From NCBI RefSeq assembly GCF_014646235.1, contig NZ_BMNB01000012.1:124001-188000 (forward strand): 64,000 nt of DNA, written 5' to 3'. The position numbers and the translations under genes were made by a program. Origin of the DNA: Micromonospora sonchi. GTDB lineage: Bacteria > Actinomycetota > Actinomycetes > Mycobacteriales > Micromonosporaceae. Positions within the stretch are counted from its first letter, which is position 1; each line of letters opens with the position of its first letter. A model generated the notes under the pieces. The model saw only the letters and a list, made by a program, of their open reading frames with translations, did no database searches and had not been told where the DNA came from. This document shows positions 1 through 7,300 of the stretch, in pieces.

Positions 1-843
1 GGAGAAGGTGTACTGCGTGTCGGTGTCGATGTTCATCTTCACCACGCCGTAGTCCAGCGCCTCGCGGATCTCGGACAGCAGCGAGCCGGAGCCGCCGTGG
101 AAGACCAGGCTGAGCGGCTTCTCCTTGCCGTACTTCGCGCCGACCGCCTCCTGGATCTCGTTCAGGATCTCCGGACGGAGCTTCACGTTGCCCGGCTTGT
201 AGACGCCGTGCACGTTGCCGAAGGTCAGCGCCGCCATGTAGCGGCCCTTCTCACCCAGGCCGAGCGCGTCGACCATGGCGAGGCCGTCCTCGACCGTGGT
301 GTAGAGCTTGTCGTTGATGGCGTTCTCGACGCCGTCCTCCTCGCCGCCGACCACGCCGACCTCGATCTCCAGGACGATCTTGCCCTTGGCGGCCTCGACG
401 AGGAGTTGCTCGGCGATCTCCAGGTTCTCCGCCACCGGCACGGCCGAGCCGTCCCACATGTGCGACTGGAACAGCGGCTCCTGACCATTCTTGACCCGCT
501 CCTGCGAGATGGCCATGAGCGGCCGGACGAACTTGTCCAGCTTGTCCTTCGGGCAGTGGTCGGTGTGCAGCGCGATGTTGACCGGGTACTTCTTGGCCAC
601 CTCGTGGGCGTATGCGGCGAACGCCACCGCGCCGGTGACCATGTCCTTCACGGAGGGGCCGGAGAGGTACTCCGCACCACCGGTGGAGACCTGGATGATG
701 CCGTCGCTCTCCGCGTCGGCGAAGCCCTTGAGCGCCGCGTTCAGCGTCTGCGAGGACGTCACGTTGATCGCCGGGTACGCGTACCGGCCGGCCTTGGCGC
801 GGTCCAGCATCTCGGCGTAAGCCTCAGGGGAAGCGATGGGCAT
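1..843 (-). CDS. fbaA: Class II fructose-bisphosphate aldolase (3' end beyond window)
   Basis: Cleaves fructose 1,6-bisphosphate to glyceraldehyde 3-phosphate and dihydroxyacetone phosphate in cytosolic glycolysis/gluconeogenesis. The 281 residues visible start with MPIASPEAYAEMLDR and contain the metal-binding HTDHC motif (about residues 93-97), FGNVHG (208-213), the phosphate-binding HGGSGS (249-254) and NIDTDTQ (271-277), all typical of the zinc-dependent class II family of about 340 residues. About 60 C-terminal residues lie to the left of the window. ATG at 843 gives the usual family N-terminus. The gene runs away from the rest of the window and looks monocistronic here. Family assignment is secure. 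Confidence 0.97.
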   Translation of the reverse strand, partial: MPIASPEAYAEMLDRAKAGRYAYPAINVTSSQTLNAALKGFADAESDGIIQVSTGGAEYLSGPSVKDMVTGAVAFAAYAHEVAKKYPVNIALHTDHCPKDKLDKFVRPLMAISQERVKNGQEPLFQSHMWDGSAVPVAENLEIAEQLLVEAAKGKIVLEIEVGVVGGEEDGVENAINDKLYTTVEDGLAMVDALGLGEKGRYMAALTFGNVHGVYKPGNVKLRPEILNEIQEAVGAKYGKEKPLSLVFHGGSGSLLSEIREALDYGVVKMNIDTDTQYTFS

Positions 844-940
844 GTCGAACGCTCCTTACTTGCCGCTGTCGGCCGTGCGGCCGCTGTTCTCCTTGCGCCG
901 GCCATACGGCCGCCTGGATCTCTTCGGACGGGTCGCCGAA

Positions 941-971
941 CGGCCGCCCGATTTTCATGGGCGGTCGGCCG
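941..971 (-). terminator. Possible hairpin terminator downstream of the 4TM protein gene
   Basis: In the 232-bp gap between the aldolase start and the next gene there is a GC hairpin: CGGCCGCCC at 941-949 pairs with GGGCGG plus CGGCCG at 959-971, with one bulged base and a loop GATTTTCAT. It lies about 100 bp past the stop codon at 1076 and has no U-tract, so its role is uncertain. Nothing else is evident in the gap. Confidence 0.3.
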
Positions 972-1075
972 TGCGACCGTCTGGTCTCCACGGGTGCGCC
1001 GGACCGCGCTGTCCTCCGCGGGCAGTATCCCGTAGCTGGACCGGCCGGGCACAACCGGGCTGGTTCACCGCCGGT

Positions 1076-1459
1076 CTACCGCCGGTCTGTGGAATCCGGT
1101 ACCACCACGCTGATCAGCCAGGTGACCACCGCCATCACGATCGCCCCCCAGAAGGCCGGCCAGAAACCGTCGACGTGGAACGGAAGGTCGAGCGCCCGGG
1201 CGATCCAGTTGGTCAACAGGAACAGCAGGGCGTTGACCACCAGCGCGAACAGGCCCAGCGTCAGCAGGTAGAAGACACAGCCCACCACCTTGATGACCGG
1301 CTTGAGCACTGCGTTGACCACCCCGAAGATCAACGCGACGATGATCAGGGTGAGCGCAGTGTGGTAACCGGTCCGGCCGGTCACCTCCACCCCGGGCACG
1401 ATCAGCGTGGTGATCCACAGGGCGACGGCGGTCGTCGCCAGCCGGATGAGGAATCCCAC
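1076..1459 (-). CDS. Phage holin family IV / small 4TM membrane protein
   Basis: 127-residue integral membrane protein starting VGFLIRLATTAV from a GTG at 1459. Four hydrophobic segments follow one another (about residues 4-22, 35-58, 60-85, 98-120), with the motif FGVVNAVLKPVIK between segments two and three and a C-terminal WLISVVVPDS. This is the pattern of the actinobacterial superfamily IV 4-TMS holin-like proteins (YvlD-like). In spite of the family name, most chromosomal members are not phage lysis genes and their role is not established. Longer upstream starts are possible, but the sequence before 1459 has no domain character. Monocistronic; upstream is a divergent small acidic gene. 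Confidence 0.8.
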   Translation of the reverse strand: MGFLIRLATTAVALWITTLIVPGVEVTGRTGYHTALTLIIVALIFGVVNAVLKPVIKVVGCVFYLLTLGLFALVVNALLFLLTNWIARALDLPFHVDGFWPAFWGAIVMAVVTWLISVVVPDSTDRR

Positions 1460-1616
1460 GGTGCCATCCTGGCACCGGGGACAGCCCGGGTGGGGGCGAT
1501 TCGACCGACTCGGGTCCGCCGGTGGCGTACCCTCGCCCGGCGCCGCTTCCCAGCGAGGCGCAGGCGCAGCCCGTACGGTGGATGGGTACCGTCCACCGAC
1601 ATCCCGGAGGGACCGA

Positions 1617-1829
1617 ATGGGCCAGCCCGAGGAGGACTTCGCCCCCGGCGACCACCTCAGCCCGGAGGAACGTGACCTGGAGGCCGAGCCGGCCGACGCG
1701 GTCGAGCAGGCCCGGGTGGTCGACGCCACCGAGGTCGAGGACGAGCCGAGCCGCGGTCTGGAGGTCGCCGACTGGGACGCGATGGAGCAGGCCCGGGTGG
1801 TCGCCGCCGACGAGGACGACTACCGCTGA
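1617..1829 (+). CDS. Small acidic protein, 70 residues
   Basis: Unrecognised 70-residue protein, very acidic (Asp/Glu-rich) and hydrophilic. It contains an internal duplication: DAVEQARVVDA near residue 27 and DAMEQARVVAA near residue 54. ATG at 1617 is preceded by a good ribosome binding site, CGGAGGGA, about 7 bases upstream, which argues that it is a real gene. No signal peptide or membrane segment. It is divergent from the 4TM gene and is followed by a dispersed GGGCCC repeat. The duplicated EQARVV motif suggests a small binding or adaptor protein, but no function can be assigned. Confidence 0.6.
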   Translation: MGQPEEDFAPGDHLSPEERDLEAEPADAVEQARVVDATEVEDEPSRGLEVADWDAMEQARVVAADEDDYR

Positions 1830-1865
1830 TCCCTGCCTGGCGGGTCGCCGTGTTCACCCCCTGTT

Positions 1866-1917
1866 GTTGACAGGGGGCCCTTCCTCTACCGCACGCGTTA
1901 ACAGGGGGCCCTTCCTT
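1866..1917. repeat. GGGCCC dispersed double repeat, copy 1
   Basis: Two near-identical 20-base units, GTTGACAGGGGGCCCTTCCT and GTTAACAGGGGGCCCTTCCT, separated by about 12 bases (CTACCGCACGC). The same two-unit architecture occurs at 36306-36356 and, inverted, at 45551-45602. This copy lies between a small gene (stop at 1829) and the DUF368 gene (start 1998). Confidence 0.8.
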
Positions 1918-1997
1918 GCACCGTGGCCGCCGGTAGCCTGGGCCGCCGTGGCAACCGCCACACGGTCAGGTCGAGCGACGTACGGAGCGGAATCTTC

Positions 1998-2933
1998 ATG
2001 GCATTGGGCGAACGGGTAGGTCACGTGCTGCGCGGCGCGGCCATCGGCGTTGCCGAGGCTGTGCCGGGAATCAGTGGCGGAACCATCGCGCTGGTCACCG
2101 GCGTCTACGAGCGGGTGATCTCGTCCGCCGGCCACGTGGTGAGCGCCGCCCGGTACGCGGCCTCCGACGTGCCGCGCGGGCGCGGCTGGACGCGCACGGG
2201 TCACCAGTTGCGACAGGTGCACTGGGCGGTGGTCGTTCCGCTCCTGATCGGCATGCTGCCCGGTCTGTTGATCGCCGCGAAGGCGCTGGAACCGCTGCTC
2301 ACCGGGTACCCGGAGCAGACCCGGGGGCTCTTCCTCGGGCTGGTGCTCGCCTCGGTGCTGGTGCCGATCTCGATGGTCGGCGCGCCGTGGCGGCGGGTCG
2401 AGATCGTCGCGCTGGCGATCGCCGCGGTGGCCGCGTTCGCGCTGACCGGCCTGCCGCAGGCCACCCTCACGCCGCACCCGTTGATCGTGCTGGTGGCGGC
2501 GGCGGTCGCGGTCTGCGCCCTGGTGATGCCCGGCGTCTCCGGGTCGTTCCTGCTGTTGACGGTCGGCCTCTACGAGCCGACGATCACCGCGCTCAACGAG
2601 CGCGACTTCGGCTACCTGGCGGTCTTCGCCACCGGCATGGTGATCGGTCTGTCGCTCTTCGTCAAGCTGCTCCAGTGGCTGCTGGAGGAGCACCGCCGGA
2701 TGACTCTCGCGGTGATGTCCGGTGCCCTGTTGGGCAGCCTGCGGGCGCTCTGGCCGTGGCAGTCCGACGAGCGGGATCTGCACGCACCCGGCGACAACGT
2801 CCTGGCCATCGGCGCGCTGTTCCTGCTCGGCGTCGCCGTGGTCACGGCAATGGTCATCGCCGAGCGTCGCCGCCTTCGCCGGGCCGCCCGGGAACTCACC
2901 GAGGAGACGTACGAAACGTCCCACGTCCGCTGA
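1998..2933 (+). CDS. DUF368 membrane protein, candidate polyprenyl-phosphate translocase (PopT-like)
   Basis: 311-residue polytopic membrane protein with 8-9 hydrophobic segments. It carries the two family signatures, EAVPGISGGTIALVTGVYE near residue 19 and PGVSGSFLLLTVGLYE near residue 176, which form an internal repeat. DUF368 proteins have been shown in other bacteria to help recycle undecaprenyl phosphate across the cytoplasmic membrane, a job shared with DedA proteins; transfer to this protein is by family. ATG at 1998 gives the conserved N-terminus MALGERVGHVLRGAAIG; the reading frame upstream has no family similarity. A perfect 16-bp hairpin directly after the stop terminates the transcript. 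Single gene. Confidence 0.9.
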   Translation: MALGERVGHVLRGAAIGVAEAVPGISGGTIALVTGVYERVISSAGHVVSAARYAASDVPRGRGWTRTGHQLRQVHWAVVVPLLIGMLPGLLIAAKALEPLLTGYPEQTRGLFLGLVLASVLVPISMVGAPWRRVEIVALAIAAVAAFALTGLPQATLTPHPLIVLVAAAVAVCALVMPGVSGSFLLLTVGLYEPTITALNERDFGYLAVFATGMVIGLSLFVKLLQWLLEEHRRMTLAVMSGALLGSLRALWPWQSDERDLHAPGDNVLAIGALFLLGVAVVTAMVIAERRRLRRAARELTEETYETSHVR

Positions 2934-2941
2934 TGCCCATC

Positions 2942-2978
2942 CCCGCTGGTGGCTGCCGGTCGGGCAGCCACCAGCGGG
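2942..2978. terminator. Perfect 16-bp hairpin, bidirectional terminator
   Basis: CCCGCTGGTGGCTGCC at 2942-2957 pairs perfectly with GGCAGCCACCAGCGGG at 2963-2978 around a 5-base loop. It sits in the 52-bp gap between two convergent genes (stops at 2933 and 2986), so it can serve both strands. Confidence 0.85.
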
Positions 2979-2985
2979 TCAAGAC

Positions 2986-3363
2986 TCAGCGAGCCCGCTT
3001 GGTGGCCCGCTTGCGCGGCGGAGTGAGCAGGTCGGCGATCGTGGCGATCGCACTCGGGACCAGTCGGTAGTAGGCCCACACACCGCGCTTCTCCCGCTCC
3101 AGCAAGCCGGCCTCGGTGAGGATACGCAGGTGGTGGCTGACCGTCGGCTGGGAGAGGCCAAGCGGCGCGGTCAAGTCACACACGCACGCCTCGCCCTCTG
3201 GCGCCGACTGGATCAGGCTTAGCAGCCGCAGCCGAGCGGGGTCGGCAAGGGCCTTGAGGACCCCGGCCAATCGCTCGGCGTCGGCACGTTCGATCGGCTC
3301 GCCGGCAAGCGGCGAGATCTGAGGCATGGTCATTTCGGCCAACGCAGTTCCCACGTATTCCAT
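2986..3363 (-). CDS. ArsR/SmtB-family metal-responsive repressor
   Basis: 125-residue winged-helix repressor. Residues 28-50 are the family N-terminal helix (ERLAGVLKALADPARLRLLSLI), followed by CVCDLT near residue 60, the position of the metal-binding ELCVCDL box of SmtB/ArsR proteins, then the recognition helix LSQPTVSHHLRILTEAGLL and the wing REKRGVWAYYRL. The two cysteines in CVCDL suggest soft-metal sensing (As, Cd, Zn, Pb). The C-terminus is Lys/Arg-rich. An inverted repeat only about 20 bp upstream (3382-3405) indicates autoregulation. No efflux or arsenate-reductase gene is adjacent, so the target is unknown. Met at 3333 or 3327 are alternative starts. Confidence 0.9.
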   Translation of the reverse strand: MEYVGTALAEMTMPQISPLAGEPIERADAERLAGVLKALADPARLRLLSLIQSAPEGEACVCDLTAPLGLSQPTVSHHLRILTEAGLLEREKRGVWAYYRLVPSAIATIADLLTPPRKRATKRAR

Positions 3364-3381
3364 CCTTCCACCAGCAGCATC

Positions 3382-3405
3382 GATCTGCCTGCATATCGGC
3401 AGATC
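3382..3405. promoter_or_regulatory. ArsR-type operator, 8-8-8 inverted repeat
   Basis: GATCTGCC (3382-3389), spacer TGCATATC, GGCAGATC (3398-3405): perfect 8-bp arms. A third half-site ATCGGCAGA follows at 3409-3417. Position just upstream of the ArsR-family start and downstream of pyrE suggests an autoregulatory operator over the promoter. Confidence 0.7.
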
Positions 3406-3420
3406 CGAATCGGCAGACTT

Positions 3421-3951
3421 TTACGCCACAAGGCCGAGGTCAGCCAACGTATAGGCCGCCCGATAGGGCAATCCGGCGGCTCGCACCGCGTCGCCGGCAC
3501 CACGATCAACGATAACCGCCACCCCCACGACCTCGGCTCCGGCCTCGCGAAGAGCCTCAACGGCGGTCAACACACTTCCGCCCGTGGTGGAGGTGTCCTC
3601 CACCGCCAGGACCTGACGACCGGCCACATCCGGGCCTTCGATCCGTCGTTGCAGCCCGTGCGCCTTGCCCGCCTTCCGAACCACGAAGGCGTCCAACGGG
3701 CGCCCGGCGGCGTGCAGCATCGCCAGGGCGATCGGGTCGGCGCCCAGGGTCAGGCCGCCCACCGAGTCGTACGACCAGTCGGCGGTCAGCTCCCGCATCA
3801 CTTGGCCCACCAACGGTGCCGCCCGGTGATGGAGCGTGACGCGACGCAGATCGACGTACCAGTCGGCCTCCTGCCCTGAGGAGAGCACCACCCGGCCATG
3901 GACCACAGCCAGGTCAGAGATGAATTTACGCAGGTCGTCGTGGTCCCCCAT
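3421..3951 (-). CDS. pyrE: Orotate phosphoribosyltransferase
   Basis: Converts orotate and PRPP to orotidine 5'-monophosphate, the fifth step of pyrimidine synthesis, in the cytosol. The 176-residue product has the type I PRTase fold with the PRPP loop VLAVEDTSTTGGSVLTA near residue 117, the motif GGLTLGADPIALA and the C-terminal YTLADLGL typical of the actinobacterial enzyme. I chose ATG at 3951 (MGDHDDLRKFISDLAVVHG), which matches the family N-terminus; the in-frame ATG at 4008 would add 19 residues without similarity. No clear Shine-Dalgarno sequence precedes 3951, so translation may be leaderless. It is separate from other pyr genes, as usual in actinobacteria. Confidence 0.95.
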   Translation of the reverse strand: MGDHDDLRKFISDLAVVHGRVVLSSGQEADWYVDLRRVTLHHRAAPLVGQVMRELTADWSYDSVGGLTLGADPIALAMLHAAGRPLDAFVVRKAGKAHGLQRRIEGPDVAGRQVLAVEDTSTTGGSVLTAVEALREAGAEVVGVAVIVDRGAGDAVRAAGLPYRAAYTLADLGLVA

Positions 3952-4109
3952 GGCGATAGAGGGTACTGCGGAAGTCTGTGTGCCACGTGTGCGGGCCACC
4001 TGGGTCAACTCTTCGGGGGACCGATGAGTGGCGATGTATCGTTACGCTACGTCGATCACCGGATCGGATCGAGTGACATCGAGGCTCAACCCCGTAGCCC
4101 GTGGGCAGA

Positions 4110-4943
4110 TCACCCGTGATCGCGACCGATCCGGCCCCGAGTGTCCCGGGCAACCCGGTCGAGCAGCCGGCGAGGGGCGTGGCGCAGGCCCGCCACGGCC
4201 AGTTTGTACTTCCAGGACGGGACACTGACGAGCTTGCCTTTTCGCAGGTCACGCAGGGCTTCGTCGACCACGGCCGGCGCGCTGAGCCACATCCATTCCG
4301 GGGTTTTCGACATGTCGATGCCGGCCCGCTGGTGAAACTCGGTGCGGGTGTAGCCGGGACAGAGCGCCATCACGCGTACGCCGAAAGGGCGGGCGGACTG
4401 GCCGACCGACTCGCTGAAGTTGGTGACCCATGCCTTGCTGGCGGAGTACGTCGAGCCCGGCATGACCGCACCAAAACCCGCCACGGAAGAGACATTAATC
4501 ACTGCCCCGCTGCGTCGCTCGGTCATCGTACGCAGGGCGGCGAGGGTCAGCCGCAGCACCGCGTGCACGTTGAGCCGGAGCAGTCGGGCCTCGTCTTCGG
4601 ACGACGAGCGGAGGAACGGGGTGTTCAAACTGATGCCGGCGTTGTTGACGAGCAGTTCCACGGGCGGCGCGTCGCCCAGTCGCCGCTCGACCCGGGCGCA
4701 ACCGTCGTCGGTGGACAGATCGGCGGCGATCGTCTCGGTCTCGACCCCGTGCCGGCCGGTCAACTCGGCCGCCTGCGCGGCGAGCCGGCCCGCGTCCCTG
4801 GCGACGAGCACCAGGTGCCAACCGTCGGAGGCGAGTCGCTCGGCGAACGCCGCCCCGATGCCCGCGGTCGCCCCGGTGATCAACGCCCAGCGCTCGCCGA
4901 ACGGTGGGTCGGGCGTCATGGGATCGGGCGTCACGGCCTGCAT
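4110..4943 (-). CDS. Short-chain dehydrogenase/reductase
   Basis: 277-residue Rossmann-fold oxidoreductase. Visible motifs are the cofactor loop TGATAGIGAAFAERL near residue 24, the adenine-site DLSTDDG, NNAG near 100, the catalytic Ser in NVSSVAGFG, and YSASKAW (Tyr-x-x-x-Lys) near 170, followed by PGYTRTEF. An Arg after the second strand (VARDAGRL) favours NADP(H). The substrate is unknown; the C-terminal 40 residues (WKYKLAVAGLRHAPRRLLDRVAR) resemble DltE/SadH-like members. The start ATG at 4943 overlaps the stop of the upstream membrane gene as TGATG, suggesting coupling; Met at 4919 is an alternative. Confidence 0.92.
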   Translation of the reverse strand: MQAVTPDPMTPDPPFGERWALITGATAGIGAAFAERLASDGWHLVLVARDAGRLAAQAAELTGRHGVETETIAADLSTDDGCARVERRLGDAPPVELLVNNAGISLNTPFLRSSSEDEARLLRLNVHAVLRLTLAALRTMTERRSGAVINVSSVAGFGAVMPGSTYSASKAWVTNFSESVGQSARPFGVRVMALCPGYTRTEFHQRAGIDMSKTPEWMWLSAPAVVDEALRDLRKGKLVSVPSWKYKLAVAGLRHAPRRLLDRVARDTRGRIGRDHG

Positions 4944-5668
4944 CACCTCGGCGGGTAGGGGAACGACGGCGGCGCCCCGGGCGGCGGGTAGGGCTGGTGC
5001 GGCGGTTGCTGACCCATCGGCGGGTAGCCAGGCGGTGCCAGCGGATGCTGACCCGACGGCGGGTAAGCGGGCGGTGCCGGCGGTTGATGACCCGACGGCG
5101 GTGCCGGGCTCCGGCGGAACCAGACGTTGGACGACGGGGTCGCCAGCAGCGCGGCTACCACAAGGTAACCGAGCACCTGGGCGACCGAAAGGGTCGCGGT
5201 GAGCGGAATCCACCACGACGGATGGGCGTCGGCGATCAGGCTGACCAGCTCGGCGGCGGCCCGATCGTCGCCGAAGTCCAGGGGCGCGGCGCGTTGCACG
5301 ACCAGGGCCACGATCCCGCAACAGCCGAGCAGCAGGCCGAGCCCGGCGACCACCCAGGTGGCGACCCGAGCGCCGGGTCGTCCGGCGGCCAGCCCGAGCG
5401 CCAGGCCGATGAGGAGAAGACCCGCGAGCAGGCTCAGCACCGCCGACAGCACGACCGAGCCCCGCAGCAGGGTGACGACCGCGTCGATCTGGCCGGCGTC
5501 GGCCGAGGTGCCGGCGGCTGCCGTACGGAATCGGGCCACGGTGCCGCCGATGGTGCTCAGGCCGGCCACGGCGTACCCGAGTGCGCCGAGCGTCATCACG
5601 GCCAGCACCACCACGGCCAGCACGACCACGCCCGGCCGCCGGGCGGGTGCCTGTTCGGGGTACGACAC
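4943..5668 (-). CDS. Four-helix membrane protein with Pro-rich GYPP tail (paralogue 1)
   Basis: 241 residues. Four hydrophobic helices (about 12-40, 68-93, 97-122, 148-172) are followed by a 65-residue Pro/Tyr/Gly/Gln-rich tail with YPPSGQ/YPPMGQ units. Helix three holds a Cys pair in LGLLLGCCGIVAL, preceded by the motif GARVATWVVAGL; SWWIPLTATLSV starts helix four. The same order of elements occurs in the proteins at 5747-6496 and 7301-8458, so they are paralogues. No known domain recognised. Overlaps the SDR gene by one base (TGATG), so the two are likely co-expressed. Start codon at 5668 gives MSYPEQAPARRPG. Confidence 0.75.
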   Translation of the reverse strand: MSYPEQAPARRPGVVVLAVVVLAVMTLGALGYAVAGLSTIGGTVARFRTAAAGTSADAGQIDAVVTLLRGSVVLSAVLSLLAGLLLIGLALGLAAGRPGARVATWVVAGLGLLLGCCGIVALVVQRAAPLDFGDDRAAAELVSLIADAHPSWWIPLTATLSVAQVLGYLVVAALLATPSSNVWFRRSPAPPSGHQPPAPPAYPPSGQHPLAPPGYPPMGQQPPHQPYPPPGAPPSFPYPPR

Positions 5669-5746
5669 GACGAATCCCTCCGGTAGGCGTGTTCGGATGC
5701 AACCTACTCGGAGGGACCGTCGCAGTCGCGGTCAACTCACCGGCGA

Positions 5747-6496
5747 TCAGCCGGGCCGGTCGGTGGGTGGCGGCTGCTCGCCGGGCTGGCCGGAGGTGGG
5801 TGGGTAGCCCGGCTGCCCCGAGGTACCGGGGTAGCCCGGCGCCGGTGGGTAGCCCGGCTGGCCCGGCGCCGGCGGGTAGCCGGGCTGACCCGGGTAGCTG
5901 CCACCGGGCATCGGGGGCTCCCACTGCTGGGTCGGCTTGCGGAAGAACTCGTTGGCCTTCGGCAGCGCCAGCAGGATCAGCGCCGCCAGCAACGAGATCA
6001 GGCTGATCACGCCGAGCAGCGTGCTGACCGGGGTGACCCAGGACGGCAGAGCCTCCTCGAGCTGACGCTGGACCTCCGCTTGACTCGGCATGTCGCCGCT
6101 GGTTCCGCCCGGTGTGCTGATGCCGCCGGCCACTCCGCTGAGCACGCCGAAGCCGACGCAGCAGCACATGATGCCGCCGACGATCCAGGTGGCGATCCGC
6201 GCACCGTTCTTGCCGCGCAGGTTCATCAGGCCCAAGCCGAACAGCGCGAGCGAGACCACCAGCGTGAAGATGGCGGTGCCGACCCCGACGATCACCACGA
6301 GGTCGGCGATGTTCTCCATTCCCTCGGTGGTGGAGCCCCGGTACGCCTCCTCCGTCACCTTACGAACGGTGCCGATGGTAGCCAGCGAAATGATCACGCC
6401 GATGAGTTGACAGATTGCGAACAGCAACAACAGGTACGTGGATATCGTCACCACGCTCGGCCGAATCCGGGCCGGCGTGCTCTGAGGATCGCCCAT
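5747..6496 (-). CDS. Four-helix membrane protein with GYPP repeat tail (paralogue 2)
   Basis: 249 residues with four predicted helices (about 13-40, 65-92, 97-122, 153-180) and a tail of PGQPGYPPAPG repeats from about residue 195. The third helix contains three consecutive Cys in GIMCCCVGFG, aligned with the CC of the neighbouring paralogue and again preceded by GARIATWIVGG; LPSWVTPVSTLLGV precedes helix four. The loop between helices one and two is charged and extracellular or cytoplasmic orientation is not certain. Function unknown. The gap to the next gene is 78 bp, so the cluster 8458 to 4110 may form one or two transcripts on the minus strand. Confidence 0.75.
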   Translation of the reverse strand: MGDPQSTPARIRPSVVTISTYLLLLFAICQLIGVIISLATIGTVRKVTEEAYRGSTTEGMENIADLVVIVGVGTAIFTLVVSLALFGLGLMNLRGKNGARIATWIVGGIMCCCVGFGVLSGVAGGISTPGGTSGDMPSQAEVQRQLEEALPSWVTPVSTLLGVISLISLLAALILLALPKANEFFRKPTQQWEPPMPGGSYPGQPGYPPAPGQPGYPPAPGYPGTSGQPGYPPTSGQPGEQPPPTDRPG

Positions 6497-6627
6497 CTCT
6501 CTCCCTTCCTGGAACGCGCTTCACGGTATCGGTACCAGGCCATTTCGGCACGGCGCGACGCCAGCCGGACGCTGCGTCGCCGGCTCCGGAGCCCGTTTCG
6601 GCTCAGCCGGACGGCCGACGCCGGGGG

Positions 6628-7215
6628 TCAGCCGGCTCGGCGCTGGGGGTGGACGGCCACATCGGCGAGATCCAGCCGTTCGCCCCACGCCGCCGTCCAG
6701 CCCGCCTCGCCATACGCCTCGAAGGTGAGCCGGGCACCGCCCGGTGCCCGGTAGTCGTGGTAGCGCATGGTGCCGTTCGGAGCGAGCCCGGTGGCACCGG
6801 TGGCGGTGTACCGTGCCTGGCCGGACTCGTGCCAGCTGTATCGCCGGCCGGCGAACTCGACGACCGGGGCACCGGGCGTGCCGACGACGCCCGGCTCCGG
6901 GTGCCAGAGCACCAACTCGAACTCGGGGTCCTCCGCCACCGAGAGCCGCCGCCGGCCACCCGGGTCGTCGAACAGGTGCTCGGCCCAGCGCCACTCACCC
7001 TCGACCAGGCGGATCGAGCCGCGCACCGGGTACGACTCGTCGCCGATCTCGACGATGTCGCCGACGCCGATCCGGCGCGGGTCGCCCGGTGGCCCGTCGC
7101 CGCGCCGCTTCCGGGAGGCGCTGTCGGACCTGCGCCACCGGCCCACGAGGGCCGCGACGACGACCAGGCCGACCAGGACCCCGAGCGCGGCCACCAGGAC
7201 TGTCGCCCCGTCCAT
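6628..7215 (-). CDS. DUF4178-like membrane-anchored protein
   Basis: 195 residues: one N-terminal transmembrane helix (about 5-25), a basic linker, then a soluble beta-rich domain from about residue 48 with GVGDIVEIGDESYPVRGSI, GEWRWAEHLFDD, ELVLWHPEPG and YHDYRAPGGARLTFEAYGE. The alternating WRWxExLL-like and FEAYGE motifs match what I know of DUF4178 proteins, which often occur beside DUF350 membrane proteins and spermidine-synthase-like genes; neither is present here. Function not established. It lies between the second and third GYP-tail paralogues, which suggests but does not prove a shared membrane assembly. Confidence 0.7.
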   Translation of the reverse strand: MDGATVLVAALGVLVGLVVVAALVGRWRRSDSASRKRRGDGPPGDPRRIGVGDIVEIGDESYPVRGSIRLVEGEWRWAEHLFDDPGGRRRLSVAEDPEFELVLWHPEPGVVGTPGAPVVEFAGRRYSWHESGQARYTATGATGLAPNGTMRYHDYRAPGGARLTFEAYGEAGWTAAWGERLDLADVAVHPQRRAG

Positions 7216-7300
7216 CCGGTCACCTCCCGTGGCATGTCGGCGAAGCTGTCAACCCATGATCTGTGCCTGCCGTCCGGCTCGCCAACCGGTGTGGCCTCCG

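Noticed and set aside
1076..1459. Prophage holin
   Set aside because: Family name only; no phage genes nearby, and chromosomal 4TM members of this family are common.
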